From Diplonema japonicum (lineage: Eukaryota > Euglenozoa > Diplonemea > Diplonemida > Diplonemidae): a stretch of 64,000 nucleotides of DNA. This document shows positions 48,035 through 58,400 of the stretch, one piece after another. Numbering within the stretch: position 1 is the first letter of the stretch; every line of letters starts with the position of its first letter. The position numbers and the translations under genes are program-made. The stretch covers positions 310,001-374,000 of the forward strand of contig OZ025742.1 of the NCBI GenBank assembly GCA_964019335.1, given 5' to 3'. The notes below the pieces were generated by a model. It was not told the DNA's origin. It did no database searches and saw nothing but the letters and a program-made list of their open reading frames with translations.

Positions 48035-51000
48035 GTGCCCGAGATGCTAGAGCATCAATCGACGAGGGAGACCCATACAAAACGCCGGAGGGCCCTGAGC
48101 GAAGCCGCAACAAGGCACATACCTCGGCACGGGTGTTTCACCGAGAGGAAGCCATGGTGGAACAGCGAACTGGACACGGCCTTTGAAGAAAGGGACACCC
48201 TCAGAGACGCCATCCTCAGGGGGGAATCCGAAGATCACGCAGGGCTCGCTGGGCTCAACAATGCAGTCAACGAGACGGTGAAGGCATCCAAAGAGAAGTC
48301 ATGGAGGAGCCTCTGCTCCAAGTTCAGCTCCTCCAAGAACTTGCCTGCGGCATTCAAGGCAGTCAAGGAGCTCGACGGCAGGTCATGGAGGCCACCGATG
48401 CCCCCCCTTCAACACGGCGACGCTCTTCTCACAGGCAACAAGGCTAGGGCCGATCGTCTCGGACGCTACTACGAGACGATCTGCGGAGACGACACTGTCC
48501 CTGGTCTCGACACAACAGGACAGACGCAGGAACCCTACGAGGGCGGAACGGGCTACTTCACGATGGACGAACTGCTGAGACAACTGCTCAGGACGAGAAC
48601 AAAGAGTGCTGCAGGCGACGATGGAATCTTCAACGTGATGCTGATGCGTCTGGGTAGGGAATCCCTGAGAATCGTTCTACAGCTGTTCAATCTCTCCTGG
48701 GCGAGCGGGCAAGTTCCGGACACGTGGAAACTGGCACTAGTCGTCCCGATCCCGAAGCCGGGCAAAGACCCCACGAAGATTGAGTCCTACCGCCCCATCA
48801 GCCTGACGAGCTGCCTCGGCAAGCTCATGGAAAGGATGGTCGAGGCCCGCGTGACGTATCTACTTGACTCCCCGACAACGATGGTAGAGGGACTTCACCC
48901 CGCCCAGGCTGGCTTCAGGAAAGGGAGGTCCACCGAGGAGCAGGTTGCCGCCATCGTGCAGCATGTGACGATAAAAAGGAACGCCGAAGTTAAGGAGGCA
49001 TGCCTCACCATACTCTTCGACTTCTCAAAGGCGTTCGACAGGGTCAACCACGAGGCACTCATTCAGAAGATGTCTCAGAAGCGCTTCCCTACGGCCTACA
49101 CCAGGTGGGTTTCCTCCTTCCTAACCACGATCTACGCGGACGACGTCGCGGTAGTAGTCTCTGCCACAACAAGGACTGAGCTCGAGGCCAGGGCCACGGC
49201 GGTAGTGGGTGCAGTCGAAGACTGGTGTACACGATGGGGGATGCAGTTGAGCAGGGAGAAGACGCTGTACGTCCCCACCCCCAAATGCGAACCGTACGAC
49301 TTCCACGTCTACTTCCCCTCGACCGGGGCGACGCATCCGGGCTTCGAATTCCAGCCGCTGGAGCTCAAGGGCCGACTCATCGCCGGGGGACCTACTCACC
49401 TGATCGGGAGGAGGCTCCTGTCCGTTAACCGCACGGCCATGACACGACGCGACGTCTCTGCACTCGTCTCCAAAGGGCTGGTGTATGAATTCTCCACGGC
49501 CGTCCCCGTCGCGAGGCGTGATAGGGCCAAGTATCTAGGGGTCATCCTTGACGCTGACTTGTCTTTCGGTGCCCATGCCCGCGACATCATCGAGAGATAC
49601 GACAAACGAATTCGCATACTGCGGCTCCTCTCCGGCTCGTCCTGGGGCAGTTCCGCAGCATCACTCAGGTCCTTGTACCTGGCCTACGTCCTACCGGTGT
49701 TCACCTACTCGATTGGCATCTTCTTCGCACTGATGTCTGCTCAAGACAGGAAGGCACTGTGCATGAGGCACGATGAGGCAGCCCGACGAATCACGGGGTG
49801 CGTCAAGAACACCTCCACCTCGGCTGTACTGTGTGAGGCCCGCTTGCGCCCGCTCGACCTGATGGCCGACGCTGCTTCTGCCATTCTACTGCAGAGGGCA
49901 CTGAGGTGGGTGGGAACCCCGGTGAACAGGGTGGTCAGGGGTGCAGCTACCGCAGGATGGGCCTTGGGAGCGCTGAAGGCGACGAGGAGTTCTGGGCTGA
50001 GTGCGGTTGCTTCCCTACCGCTAGGGCCTGATACGAGAGCCCCCCCCTGGGCGGAAGGCATCCACGTCGATCCCTACGCCACCGACACCAGGAGGACACT
50101 CCCCGACGATGTGAGGGCGGCAGCGGCTGCGGAAAAGCTGGACGAGATCCCAAGCGGCGCTCTGGTAGTGTACACGGACGGCTCGGTGATAAGGGGGAGA
50201 GGGGGAGCTGGGGTTGCCCTCAGAGTCCCCGACATGGACCTCACCCTTACCACCTCTCACGGGGCCGGCATGGTCTCCACACCCATGTGCGCCGAGGGCA
50301 CCGCTATCCTGATGGGGTTGAAGGAGGCTGCGGAGGTGTACAAAACGGTCGTGAACCTGAGGGGCCGCCCTCTCTACCTGCTGACCGACTCACAGACGAT
50401 GCTGCGGAGGCTCGCTGGGGGCCCCGGACAGCAGAGGGAGTCCACGGACAGACGGATCTGGGATGCCGCTTCCTGGCTCAGGGCCAAACGCTCCGGTGAT
50501 GTGCACTTCTGGTACATCCCCTCCCACTGCGGTGTGACGGGGAACGAGCTCGCCGACGGAGCGGCCAGGGACGGGCTGTCGAAGTCGCCTTGCGGGGTTA
50601 GCTACCGCTCCAGCAAGGCGGCCATAAGAGCGTGGCTGAGAGGAAGGTCGCGTGCGAGATACAACAGCGACTCCCCCGGCCACCACCGCCTCGTCACCGG
50701 TGGCGAATGTCTTTCTCTCCCACCACTCAGTAGGAGGGAGGAGGTCCTGATCATTCGGCTCCGGACCGGACACACGCCTTTGATGAGGGGGTACCTCCAG
50801 CTCAAGGGACCCCTGAGGGCTGAGGGGAGACATCACCTCACCTGCCCCGCCTGCAACGTTCAATCACCGCTCGACGCTGATCACCTGCTGAGGGGCTGTC
50901 ATTCTCTGGCTCCCACAGCTAAGTCCTTCTACGACACTGGGCTGCCGCTCCGCGCGCTGCTTTCCAAGCACTCCGCCGAGGTCTGCGCCTTCATCGAGGC

Positions 51001-51064
51001 CTCCGGGCTCTTATCATGGTCTGAGTGTGGGATCTTCCCCCCGGCCGACGCAGCACAAGGGTGA
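48035..51064 (+). pseudogene. LINE-A ORF2: RT with motif-B deletion plus RNase H
   Basis: The frame is open from the poly-A at 47920; GTG 48035 and ATG 48044 are internal. It starts in the linker that normally follows the endonuclease (KPWWNSELDTAFEERD), so the AP-endonuclease is absent. RT: QAGFRKGRSTEEQV, motif A LFDFSKAFDRVNHEAL, then WVSSFLT joins directly to TIYADDVAVVV (about residue 365). Around 55 residues including motif B GVPQG are missing. Thumb, RNase H (VVYTDGSVIRGRGG, YLLTDSQTML, WYIPSHCGVTGNELAD) and the Cys/His tail (CPACN...DHLLRGC) are intact. The reading frame is preserved through the deletion, yet polymerase activity is not expected. Confidence 0.83.
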
Positions 51065-51543
51065 TCGTGAGCCCATTATAGACCCCCCCCCCCCCCCCCC
51101 CACCCCTTTGTCCCCCCCCCCACACACACACACTCACACGCAAATGGGCCAAGAAACAACCTCCCGGGAGGCAGCCACAGGGAAGGCCGGGAGGGCGCAG
51201 GGCGCAGCAAGAGAACGCCCCTGCGTTCAGCCTCGAGGGGACCGCCCCGAATGTAATCAGCCAGGTCGGCTGTCCCAGGAAGGGGGAACGGAGCACCGAA
51301 GGGAAGGTTCAGCCCACGTGGTGGCCCTCTCGGTTACTCCAGACAAAAGACTGGACACACCCCACACCCCTCCCCCCACCCCCCAGTTTCCCCCCAGTGG
51401 TTATTATTGCAAAAAAAAAAAAAAAAAAAATGTAGGCACCCTCCCTTTGACTGGACACACCCCACACCCCTCCCTTTTCTCAGGTGTTGCTCTCCATGGC
51501 GGCCCTGCATTGGTATTTTGAAAAAAAAAAAAAAAAAAAAAAA
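51065..51543. other. Junction zone between LINE-A and LINE-B fragments
   Basis: C run, CA repeats, a doubled GACTGGACACACCCCA segment (about 51349 and 51449), an A20-TGT junction, and a 3'-terminal scrap (about 51472-51543) of the RPT-B 3' UTR ending in poly-A. Confidence 0.6.
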
Positions 51544-51545
51544 AT

Positions 51546-52265
51546 GTCCTACGGCGGGCCAGCAAAAGGCTGAGGGTGCTGAAGCTCTTGTCCGGCACGT
51601 CCTGGGGCAGCAAGAGGGACACTCTGCGGTCTCTCTACGTTACGTACATCCTCCCGCTGCTGCGCTACTGCATGGGGGTCTACTACAGCAGGCTCGATGA
51701 TGTCGGGAGGAAGGACCTGGCTGGGCTTCACCAGGAGGCGGCGGTGCTGATCACGGGCTGCTGGAGTGGCTCCGGAGGGTACAAGCTCCTAGCTGAGGCA
51801 GGACTGCTTCCCCTCGAAAGAATGGCGGAGGGTGCTGCGGCGACGATGACGGCGAAGGCCTTCTGCTGGCAGTCCTCCCCGGTTCACAGGGAGACGGTCA
51901 AGCTGAAGCAGGCGAACAGGCTGGGGTGTGGGTGGCTGCGCTCTGGCTACCAAGCACTGCGTCGATGCGGGTTGGAACCAAAGGTGCACTTCGAGTACCT
52001 GTCTGTTGTCGGTGGGTGCCCTGTGATCGGGAGGGGGGCGATCGACACTCCTGCTGGTACTCCCTCCCTAGCGTTCTCCCTGTCGAGACGCGTGACCCAG
52101 ATCTACGACCTCATTGTTGAGTCTGGCCTGCTCGCCTGGTCACGCTCCGGACTGTTCACCTCGCCATCATCCCTGGCGTCTACAGACGTCACTGCACCTT
52201 CAAACGTGCCGCCTCCTCCTCCGGTCTCTCTTGACGCCGGTCCCGCGGCCCCCGTGCTGCGCTAA
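51546..52265 (+). pseudogene. LINE-B ORF2 fragment (RT thumb and C-terminal tail)
   Basis: It begins directly after an A run in the RT thumb (VLRRASKRLRVLKLLSGTSW), continues LRSLYVTYILPLLRYCMGVYY, and then jumps to the extreme C-terminus (IYDLIVESGLLAWSRSGLF). That end resembles the LINE-A end FIEASGLLSWSECGIF. RNase H is deleted. No start codon of its own. The 3' UTR (RPT-B) and a poly-A tail follow. Confidence 0.8.
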
Positions 52266-52299
52266 GGGATCGCCCCGTGTGTGTGTGTTAAATGGAATG

Positions 52300-52708
52300 T
52301 TGTGTTTCCCACTTTCCTTTCCCTTCCTTCCCCTTCCTCTCACTGTTTCCCATTTCCCCTTTTTTTTCACACTCACCAATGATTCGCTCAATAGGAGCAA
52401 TTCCTCCCTGGGGGGCTTTCCGCCGGAGGTTCCAGCCAAAGAAGGACATCCAGCTGGAAGGTAGGCCCCCGTTTTTCTCTCACTTGACTGAGGGAATAAT
52501 GTAATTCAGCCCTCTTCGGCTGTCCCAAAGCAGAGCACGGGTTGGTGGGGGACCAGGGCTCCTCCTGCTTGCAGAAGCCTGGTCCTTTGCCCTCCCTATT
52601 TCCCCATGGTTTCCCTTCACCTTTTTATTTTCCCTTTTCTCAGGTGTTGCTCTCCATGGCGGCCCTGCATTGGTATTTTGAAAAAAAAAAAAAAAAAAAA
52701 AAAAAAAA
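52300..52708 (+). repeat. RPT-B: LINE-B 3' UTR with poly-A, copy 1
   Basis: CTTCCTTCCCCTTCC... to ...CATTGGTATTTTG followed by about 28 A. Nearly identical to 53828-54227, and its last 50 nt match 51472-51519. As it follows the LINE-B ORF2 stop, it is that family's 3' UTR. Confidence 0.88.
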
Positions 52709-52891
52709 TGTTTCTAACTCAATCTCTCGACTCTGGCTTCACTCCTATCCTTTCTTTTCACCTCCCTCCCCAGTGTCTTCCCTTATTTTCCATTACCAGG
52801 CCCCTGTCCCCCGCCCCCAGTGTTATTCAAAATATTCACCCACCTTTTCCTTTTCCACTTCTTGACTTTTAACTTCCCTTCTGCTTTCCCA

Positions 52892-53217
52892 ACATGGTTT
52901 CCGTCCCGGGTATGACGTTAAACTGCGTCCGCCGACACATTTGGGTCAACATTCTCTGATGACCAAGCCGTCTTTTTCCGTTTCTTCTCCCCTTCTCTTT
53001 GTTATGTTATTTTCATTATTCTTTCTGGCGATAGACTGATACGGGCCATGGAAGCAACCTCTGCTTAATTCCTGGTACGTGGGAGGCTCCTCTTGAGGAT
53101 GTCAGTCACCTTTTCCCTTTTTTACTCGACTCTCTGTTTTCGTATGCAGTATTTATTCTTTCCCACCCCTTTTTATCTATTTCTTCGCTTCTTCATCCTA
53201 ACTTAAAACCATTTCAG
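52892..53217 (+). repeat. RPT-A dispersed repeat, copy 2
   Basis: Close match to 41329-41649, from ACATGG..CCCGGGTATGACG to ..AACTTAAAACCATTTCAG. It includes a conserved core GGCGATAGACTGATACGGGC and a GGGAGGCTCCTCTTGAGGATG hairpin-like part. Confidence 0.88.
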
Positions 53218-53333
53218 TCACCTTTCATATAGAAAGAAAAAAGAAAAAAGAAGGACAGATGATTCAAGCTTCGGTGTACACGATCGAGCTTGATTTGAAT
53301 TCCTTTATTTTGAGAAAAAAAAAAAAAAGAAAG

Positions 53334-53365
<32 letters not shown>

Positions 53366-53827
53366 GAAGAACGAAACTTAATTGAATTGAATTTATTGGC
53401 TCCCGAAAGCCCAACAAGTCCAGCAGACGGTGGAGTTTCACAGTCAGCTGGTTAATTTTTCACAATTGAAACTCCTCCAAAGTTCTTAAAATCTGGGAGG
53501 TCGTCTCTTGTTACTAGAGGCGGCTAATGCCTCGAGACCCAGGTGCTGCCTGGTGGGTGGGATCGGTTTTATTTTATTATGAAAAGAGCGTGGTGAGGGG
53601 GTCCAAGTAATTTACTACAGGGAGCAGCGAACCAGGACCCCTCGACCAATGGCTCAGTAACAGAGACTGCTTTTCACGAATCACTTTCAAACACCTCTCT
53701 TGGTTTGAAGTGATGTCCCTTTCCCTTTCCCTTTCCCTTGAATGGTTTTCTCTACTCCCCTTCGATCCTCCCGCCTGGTAGTGGAATATTTATTATTATT
53801 ATTTATTATTATTATTAAAAAAAAAAA
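53218..53827. other. Spacer between repeats
   Basis: A-rich run (53313-53362) and mixed sequence with a CTTTCCC repeat (about 53715-53738). It ends in TTATTATTATTA plus an A12 run before the next RPT-B copy. No gene seen. Confidence 0.5.
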
Positions 53828-54227
53828 ATGTATTTTTTCCCTTCCTTCCCCTTCCTCTCACTGTTTCCCATTTCCCATTTCCCCTTTTTATTTTTCACAC
53901 TCACCAATGATTCGCTCAATAGGAGCAATACCTCCCTGGGGGGCTTTCCGCCGGAGGTTCCAGCCAAAGAAGGACATCCAGCTGGAAGGTAGGCCCCCGT
54001 TTTTCTCTCACTTGACTGAGGGAATAATGTAATTCAGCCCTCTTCGGCTGTCCCAAAGCAGAGCACGGGTTGGTGGGGGACCAGGGCTCCTCCTGCTTGC
54101 AGAAGCCTGGTCCTTTGCCCTCCCTATTTCCCCATGGTTTCCCTTCACCTTTTTTTTCCCTTTTCTCAGGTGTTGCTCTCCATGGCGGCCCTGCATTGGT
54201 ATTTTGAAAAAAAAAAAAAAAAAAAAA
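53828..54227 (+). repeat. RPT-B copy 2 (5'-truncated LINE-B)
   Basis: Only the 3' UTR and poly-A of LINE-B, inserted after an (A)n-TGT junction. Near-identical to copy 1 apart from small indels. Confidence 0.88.
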
Positions 54228-54239
54228 AGGTAGGGAAGG

Positions 54240-54269
<30 letters not shown>

Positions 54270-54270
<1 letters not shown>

Positions 54271-55490
54271 TGTCAAGTGACAAAATGACGAAGCCGAGCA
54301 AGGCGGGCGCCTCCAAGGGGCCCCTACCGGACGGGAGCGAGCCCGACCAAGACCCGCCGCAGCTAGTGCTGCAAACCACCGAGGTGGTGATCAGAAAGAC
54401 CCCCCCCGAGACGACCCCCAAGACGAAGCCCACCCGGAAGCACTACGACGCAGTCGTAGCCCCGCTTGCCCCCAAGCCCACGTGGGCGGCCTTCATTGCG
54501 CAGGCTGGACTGGGGAAGTCGATGAGGTTCGACGGTGTCCTAGGCACCATCGTAACCACAGGGACTCCCCCTCTTCAGTCCTACTCAGTGAGGGACGGAG
54601 ACACTACCCATAAGGTGGTGTTCGAGGAGCAGAAGGGATCCTTTAAAAGGAAACTACCGGGTGGGTCTCGTAGAGGGACCAAAATAGACTTCCGCAGGGA
54701 GTTCGGGGGGGCGAGCTGGTCGCAGGTGTGGGAGCTGGCCGACGAGAAGGAGGGGAGGAAGAAGAAGGCGAGAGAGGAGAAGGGGGCCAAAGCCGCAAAA
54801 AGGAAGGCCGAGGCCAGGGAAAGAGAGGAGAAGCTGGAGGCGAGGATCCAGGCGCTGGAGAGCGCCGAGAAGGAAGAGGGAGGCGGGATGGAGGACGACT
54901 GGGGCTGGAGGGAAGCCATGGACAGGCGGATTGCCGAGTTGGAGCAGGCGAGGGAACAGGCCGGGCTGTGGGAGAAGGCGTGCGAGAGGAAGGTGGAAGA
55001 GGTGGAGATGAGAGGGGTGCGTACGGACGAGAGGACTGAGGAGCTGAACAGGAGGGTGGGCCTGGTGGAGGGCGAGCTTGGTGGCCTGAGGGGGGAGATT
55101 TCTTCCTTGAAGGCGTCATCGGAGAGGACGGAGCGGTCGGTGGAGGAGCTGAAGCAAGGGATGAACAGATTACTCATCCACTTGACTACAGGAGCCCCCC
55201 CACCAGGAACCTCCGAGGAGGCAGACGGGTCCCCAGAACAGAGGGGACACGTGCCGTCCACCGATGGCGCTGACGAGGGGACTGACACCCCAGACTGCCC
55301 CAGGCACGCTGCGACACCGGAGAGAAAGGGTACCGTAGCACCTTTATGCTACGACACCCCCCCACCAGCCGAAAGGCTCGTAGGAGTTGCCACAACAAGG
55401 CAGACAACCCTACACACCACCCCCTCGCAGACAACGCCCCTGCACAAGGTGAACCCTCCCGTAAAAAGGAAGGTTGAAGGCCAGTACTAA
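54270..55490 (+). CDS. LINE-C ORF1 protein, coiled coil
   Basis: 406 residues. A basic, Pro-rich N-terminus (1-60) is followed by a small folded part (about 65-150, WAAFIAQAGLGKSMRFDG...). A long charged coiled coil runs about 150-310 (REEKLEARIQALESAE..., LVEGELGGLRGEISSLK), then a disordered Pro/Thr tail. The layout resembles LINE ORF1 proteins that trimerise and bind element RNA; no zinc knuckle or RRM is seen. The start codon is made by the end of an A27 run plus TG. Its last 26 nt overlap the ORF2 frame (55465-55490). Confidence 0.72.
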
Positions 55491-58400
55491 GGGCCGTGCA
55501 ATCTCATTCAACACCCCTTTCACCCCCTTTCCCACACCGTCTCTCACTCCCTGTCCCTACTCCCAAACCCCCAACACTACACCCCATCTAAACGAAGATG
55601 AAGTACTACCCAGCCTCTCAAGCCCTGGAAGCTGGGGTGACCGCAAAGGCAGCACATCATCACCACATCACCATCCCTCATCTTTCCCTCTCTCCACGCA
55701 CAATTCCTCCCCAAACAAGCACTCACAAACTCCCGTCACCGGTGACGAAGTATTACCCAGTATCCAAAGGCCTGGACCTAGGGGTGACCACACAGGCAAT
55801 CTTCACATTCGCAGAAATCCCGCAGCCAGAGGTCCGCACGGAAAACACTTACTGAGCTGCGGGGACATAGAAGCGAACCCCGGTCCAACCACCGAAAAGA
55901 CAACAAGAGTTGAACACTCTCTCCCTCCCGTCCCCTCTACTTCCTCTCTCTCACAGGCACACTCCAACACAACACCACCACCCAACAACATCAACGTACT
56001 GTCTCTCAATGTCAGATCCCTAACGGTGAGCACCACAGCGCAGCTGCTGAAGGGCATTGAGACACACAACATCGACGTGCTCCTACTCCAAGAGACTTTC
56101 CTGAGGCCGTCGAAAGATATAACCGGAGTCTTCACTGGGTTCAAGGCATACCGCCGAGACCGAACACGACCGGTGAAAAGAGGAAAGCAAATCAGCGGAG
56201 GGGGTCTCGTCACACTGGTCAGAGAATCGATACCGTCGAAACAGATCGAAGTTCTTCAGAAACCCAGCGACGTGACGGAAAGACTCGACGTAGAGATCTC
56301 GCTGCCCAACCGGAAGCCGTACAGACTCGTCAACCTGTACCTGCCTCCGACAACGGGTAGAGACGGCGACGACAGACCACCCCCCGAGAAATATTTCCGC
56401 CCGGCAGAGCTGCCTCATGACAGTTACACCATCATCGCCGGTGACATGAACGCCCACCACACGATGTGGGACAAAAGGGGCACTCCGAATAAGCTGGGAG
56501 AAATACTGCACAGCTGGATGCTGCGATGGGGCTACAGCACATGGAACAAGAGCAGCGAAGCCACGATCCTGAACCCGTCAGGAAACCCAACCTCTCCGGA
56601 CATGGTAATGAGCGGCGCAGAGTTCGACAAATCTTCTTGGAGGACGTTGCCAGCAATGGGCTCAGACCACGTTCCGATGTTCTTCAGTCTGAGAGGGGGA
56701 GTCAGCCAACCGACCAGAAGAGTACTCTACTCTTGGGGGAAGGAGGCAAGGAGCGCGTACAGGGAGACGATGGAAGAAAAGTGCAGCAGGCTGCTCAGGG
56801 CCAGAGACCCGATAAGGCTAAACGCTGAGTTTCGCACACTTCTTCTTCTATCGGCAACCGAATCGTGCGTCCCCAGGAAAGGACAGAAGAAAGGGAAGGT
56901 TTGGTGGAACGACGAGATTGACGCACTCGCAAGGCGACGAAGCACACTGAAGGCGAAGCTGTTGTCCGAGGATCACGACGGGAACGACGAAGACCTGGCA
57001 CGTCTAGCGGCGATGGAGGCTGAGCTGGACAGGGCGATAACGAGCGGGAAGCAGGCTGCCTGGGGCGACTACACCAAGAAGTTGTCCAAGGACGGAAACC
57101 TGACGCAAGCCTTCTCGGTCATCCGCAGATTCGACGGTCGCAGCGAGAAGCCACCAATAGCCCCGCTCCGACGAGGAAACGGTATCGCCACCACCGACAG
57201 GGAGAAGGCCAGTGTACTCGTCGAACACTACGCGAGGGCCTGCTCCCCAAGGACGACTGCCAAGTCGGAGGAAGTGATCACCACCATCAAGAAGGACGCG
57301 AAGCCCGGGACAGACAACGACTTCCCCCTGGTAACGAAGGACGAGCTGGACTCGGTGCTGCGAAGGCTGAAGAAGGGCAAGGCTCCGGGCCCAGACGGCA
57401 TCTACAACGAAATGCTGAAGTACCTGGGACCGGTGGCCAGGGAAGTTCAACTCCTCCTCTACAACTCATCCCTCCAGACCGGTGTCGTCCCTGCCGAATG
57501 GAGGCGGTCTTCCATCATCCCCCTCATGAAAAAGGGCAAAGACCAATCCGAACCCGCCTCGTACAGGCCGATCGCGCTGACGTCAAACATCGTGAAGACG
57601 TTGGAGCGAATAGTCAAGGACAGGATGTGCTTCCTGCAGGACACAGGACGGGTAAGGCAATTGCACACATCGCAGGCGGGTTTCCGGAAAGGGAGGTCCA
57701 CGGAGGAAAACGTGCTGTACGCCGCCTCAAAGCTCAAAAGTGTCAGACTGAGCCAAGGTCTGGGGGGTCTCCTGCTGTTCGACTTCAAAGGAGCCTTCGA
57801 CACAGTCTGGCACAAGGGAGTGATCGCAAAGCTGATAGGCGACGGATACCCTCCCAAGCTCGTGAAATGGATCACCTCTTTCCTCGACCAACGTAAAGCC
57901 TCCGTCTGTGTGAACGGGGAACACGGCTGCGTGAAGACAATGACAGGGGGCGTACCCCAAGGCACCATCCTGGCCCCGCAGCTCTTTTCCATCTACGTCA
58001 ACGACCTGGCCAGGTTGTACAGGAAGGCTGGAATCGACGCGGTAGTGTACGCAGACGACATAGCGATAGTGCTGGAGGCGGGGAGTCCTGCCGAGCTGAA
58101 CAAGAAGGTGCAACGCGCGGTGAGCCTCACGGAGCGATGGTGCGAGACGTTCTCGATGAAACTGTCCCAGGAAAAGACAGAGTTCATGCCGGTAGAGGGA
58201 CAGTTCTGGAACTCGCACGACAGTCTCGCAAACCTCATCAACGCCCGCTTCCCCTCGAGTGGGGCGAAAGTCAAGGTGGTACGCGAGGCTAAATATCTTG
58301 GCGTCACCTTCGACGAAAGCATGAACTTCCACGAGCATGTGCAGAAGGTGAAGGGAAAGATCAACAGCCGTCTTCGCCTGCTGCGCAAACTCGCCGGAAC

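Larger units (their letters stand above)
46888..51064 (+). mobile_element. LINE-A: internally deleted Ingi/L1Tc-like retrotransposon
   Basis: ORF1 and ORF2 follow each other without the AP-endonuclease region, and part of the RT is deleted. Co-oriented with the neighbouring LINEs. The true 5' and 3' ends are not certain; a TTA-repeat/A stretch (46815-46835) precedes it and C runs follow. Confidence 0.75.
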
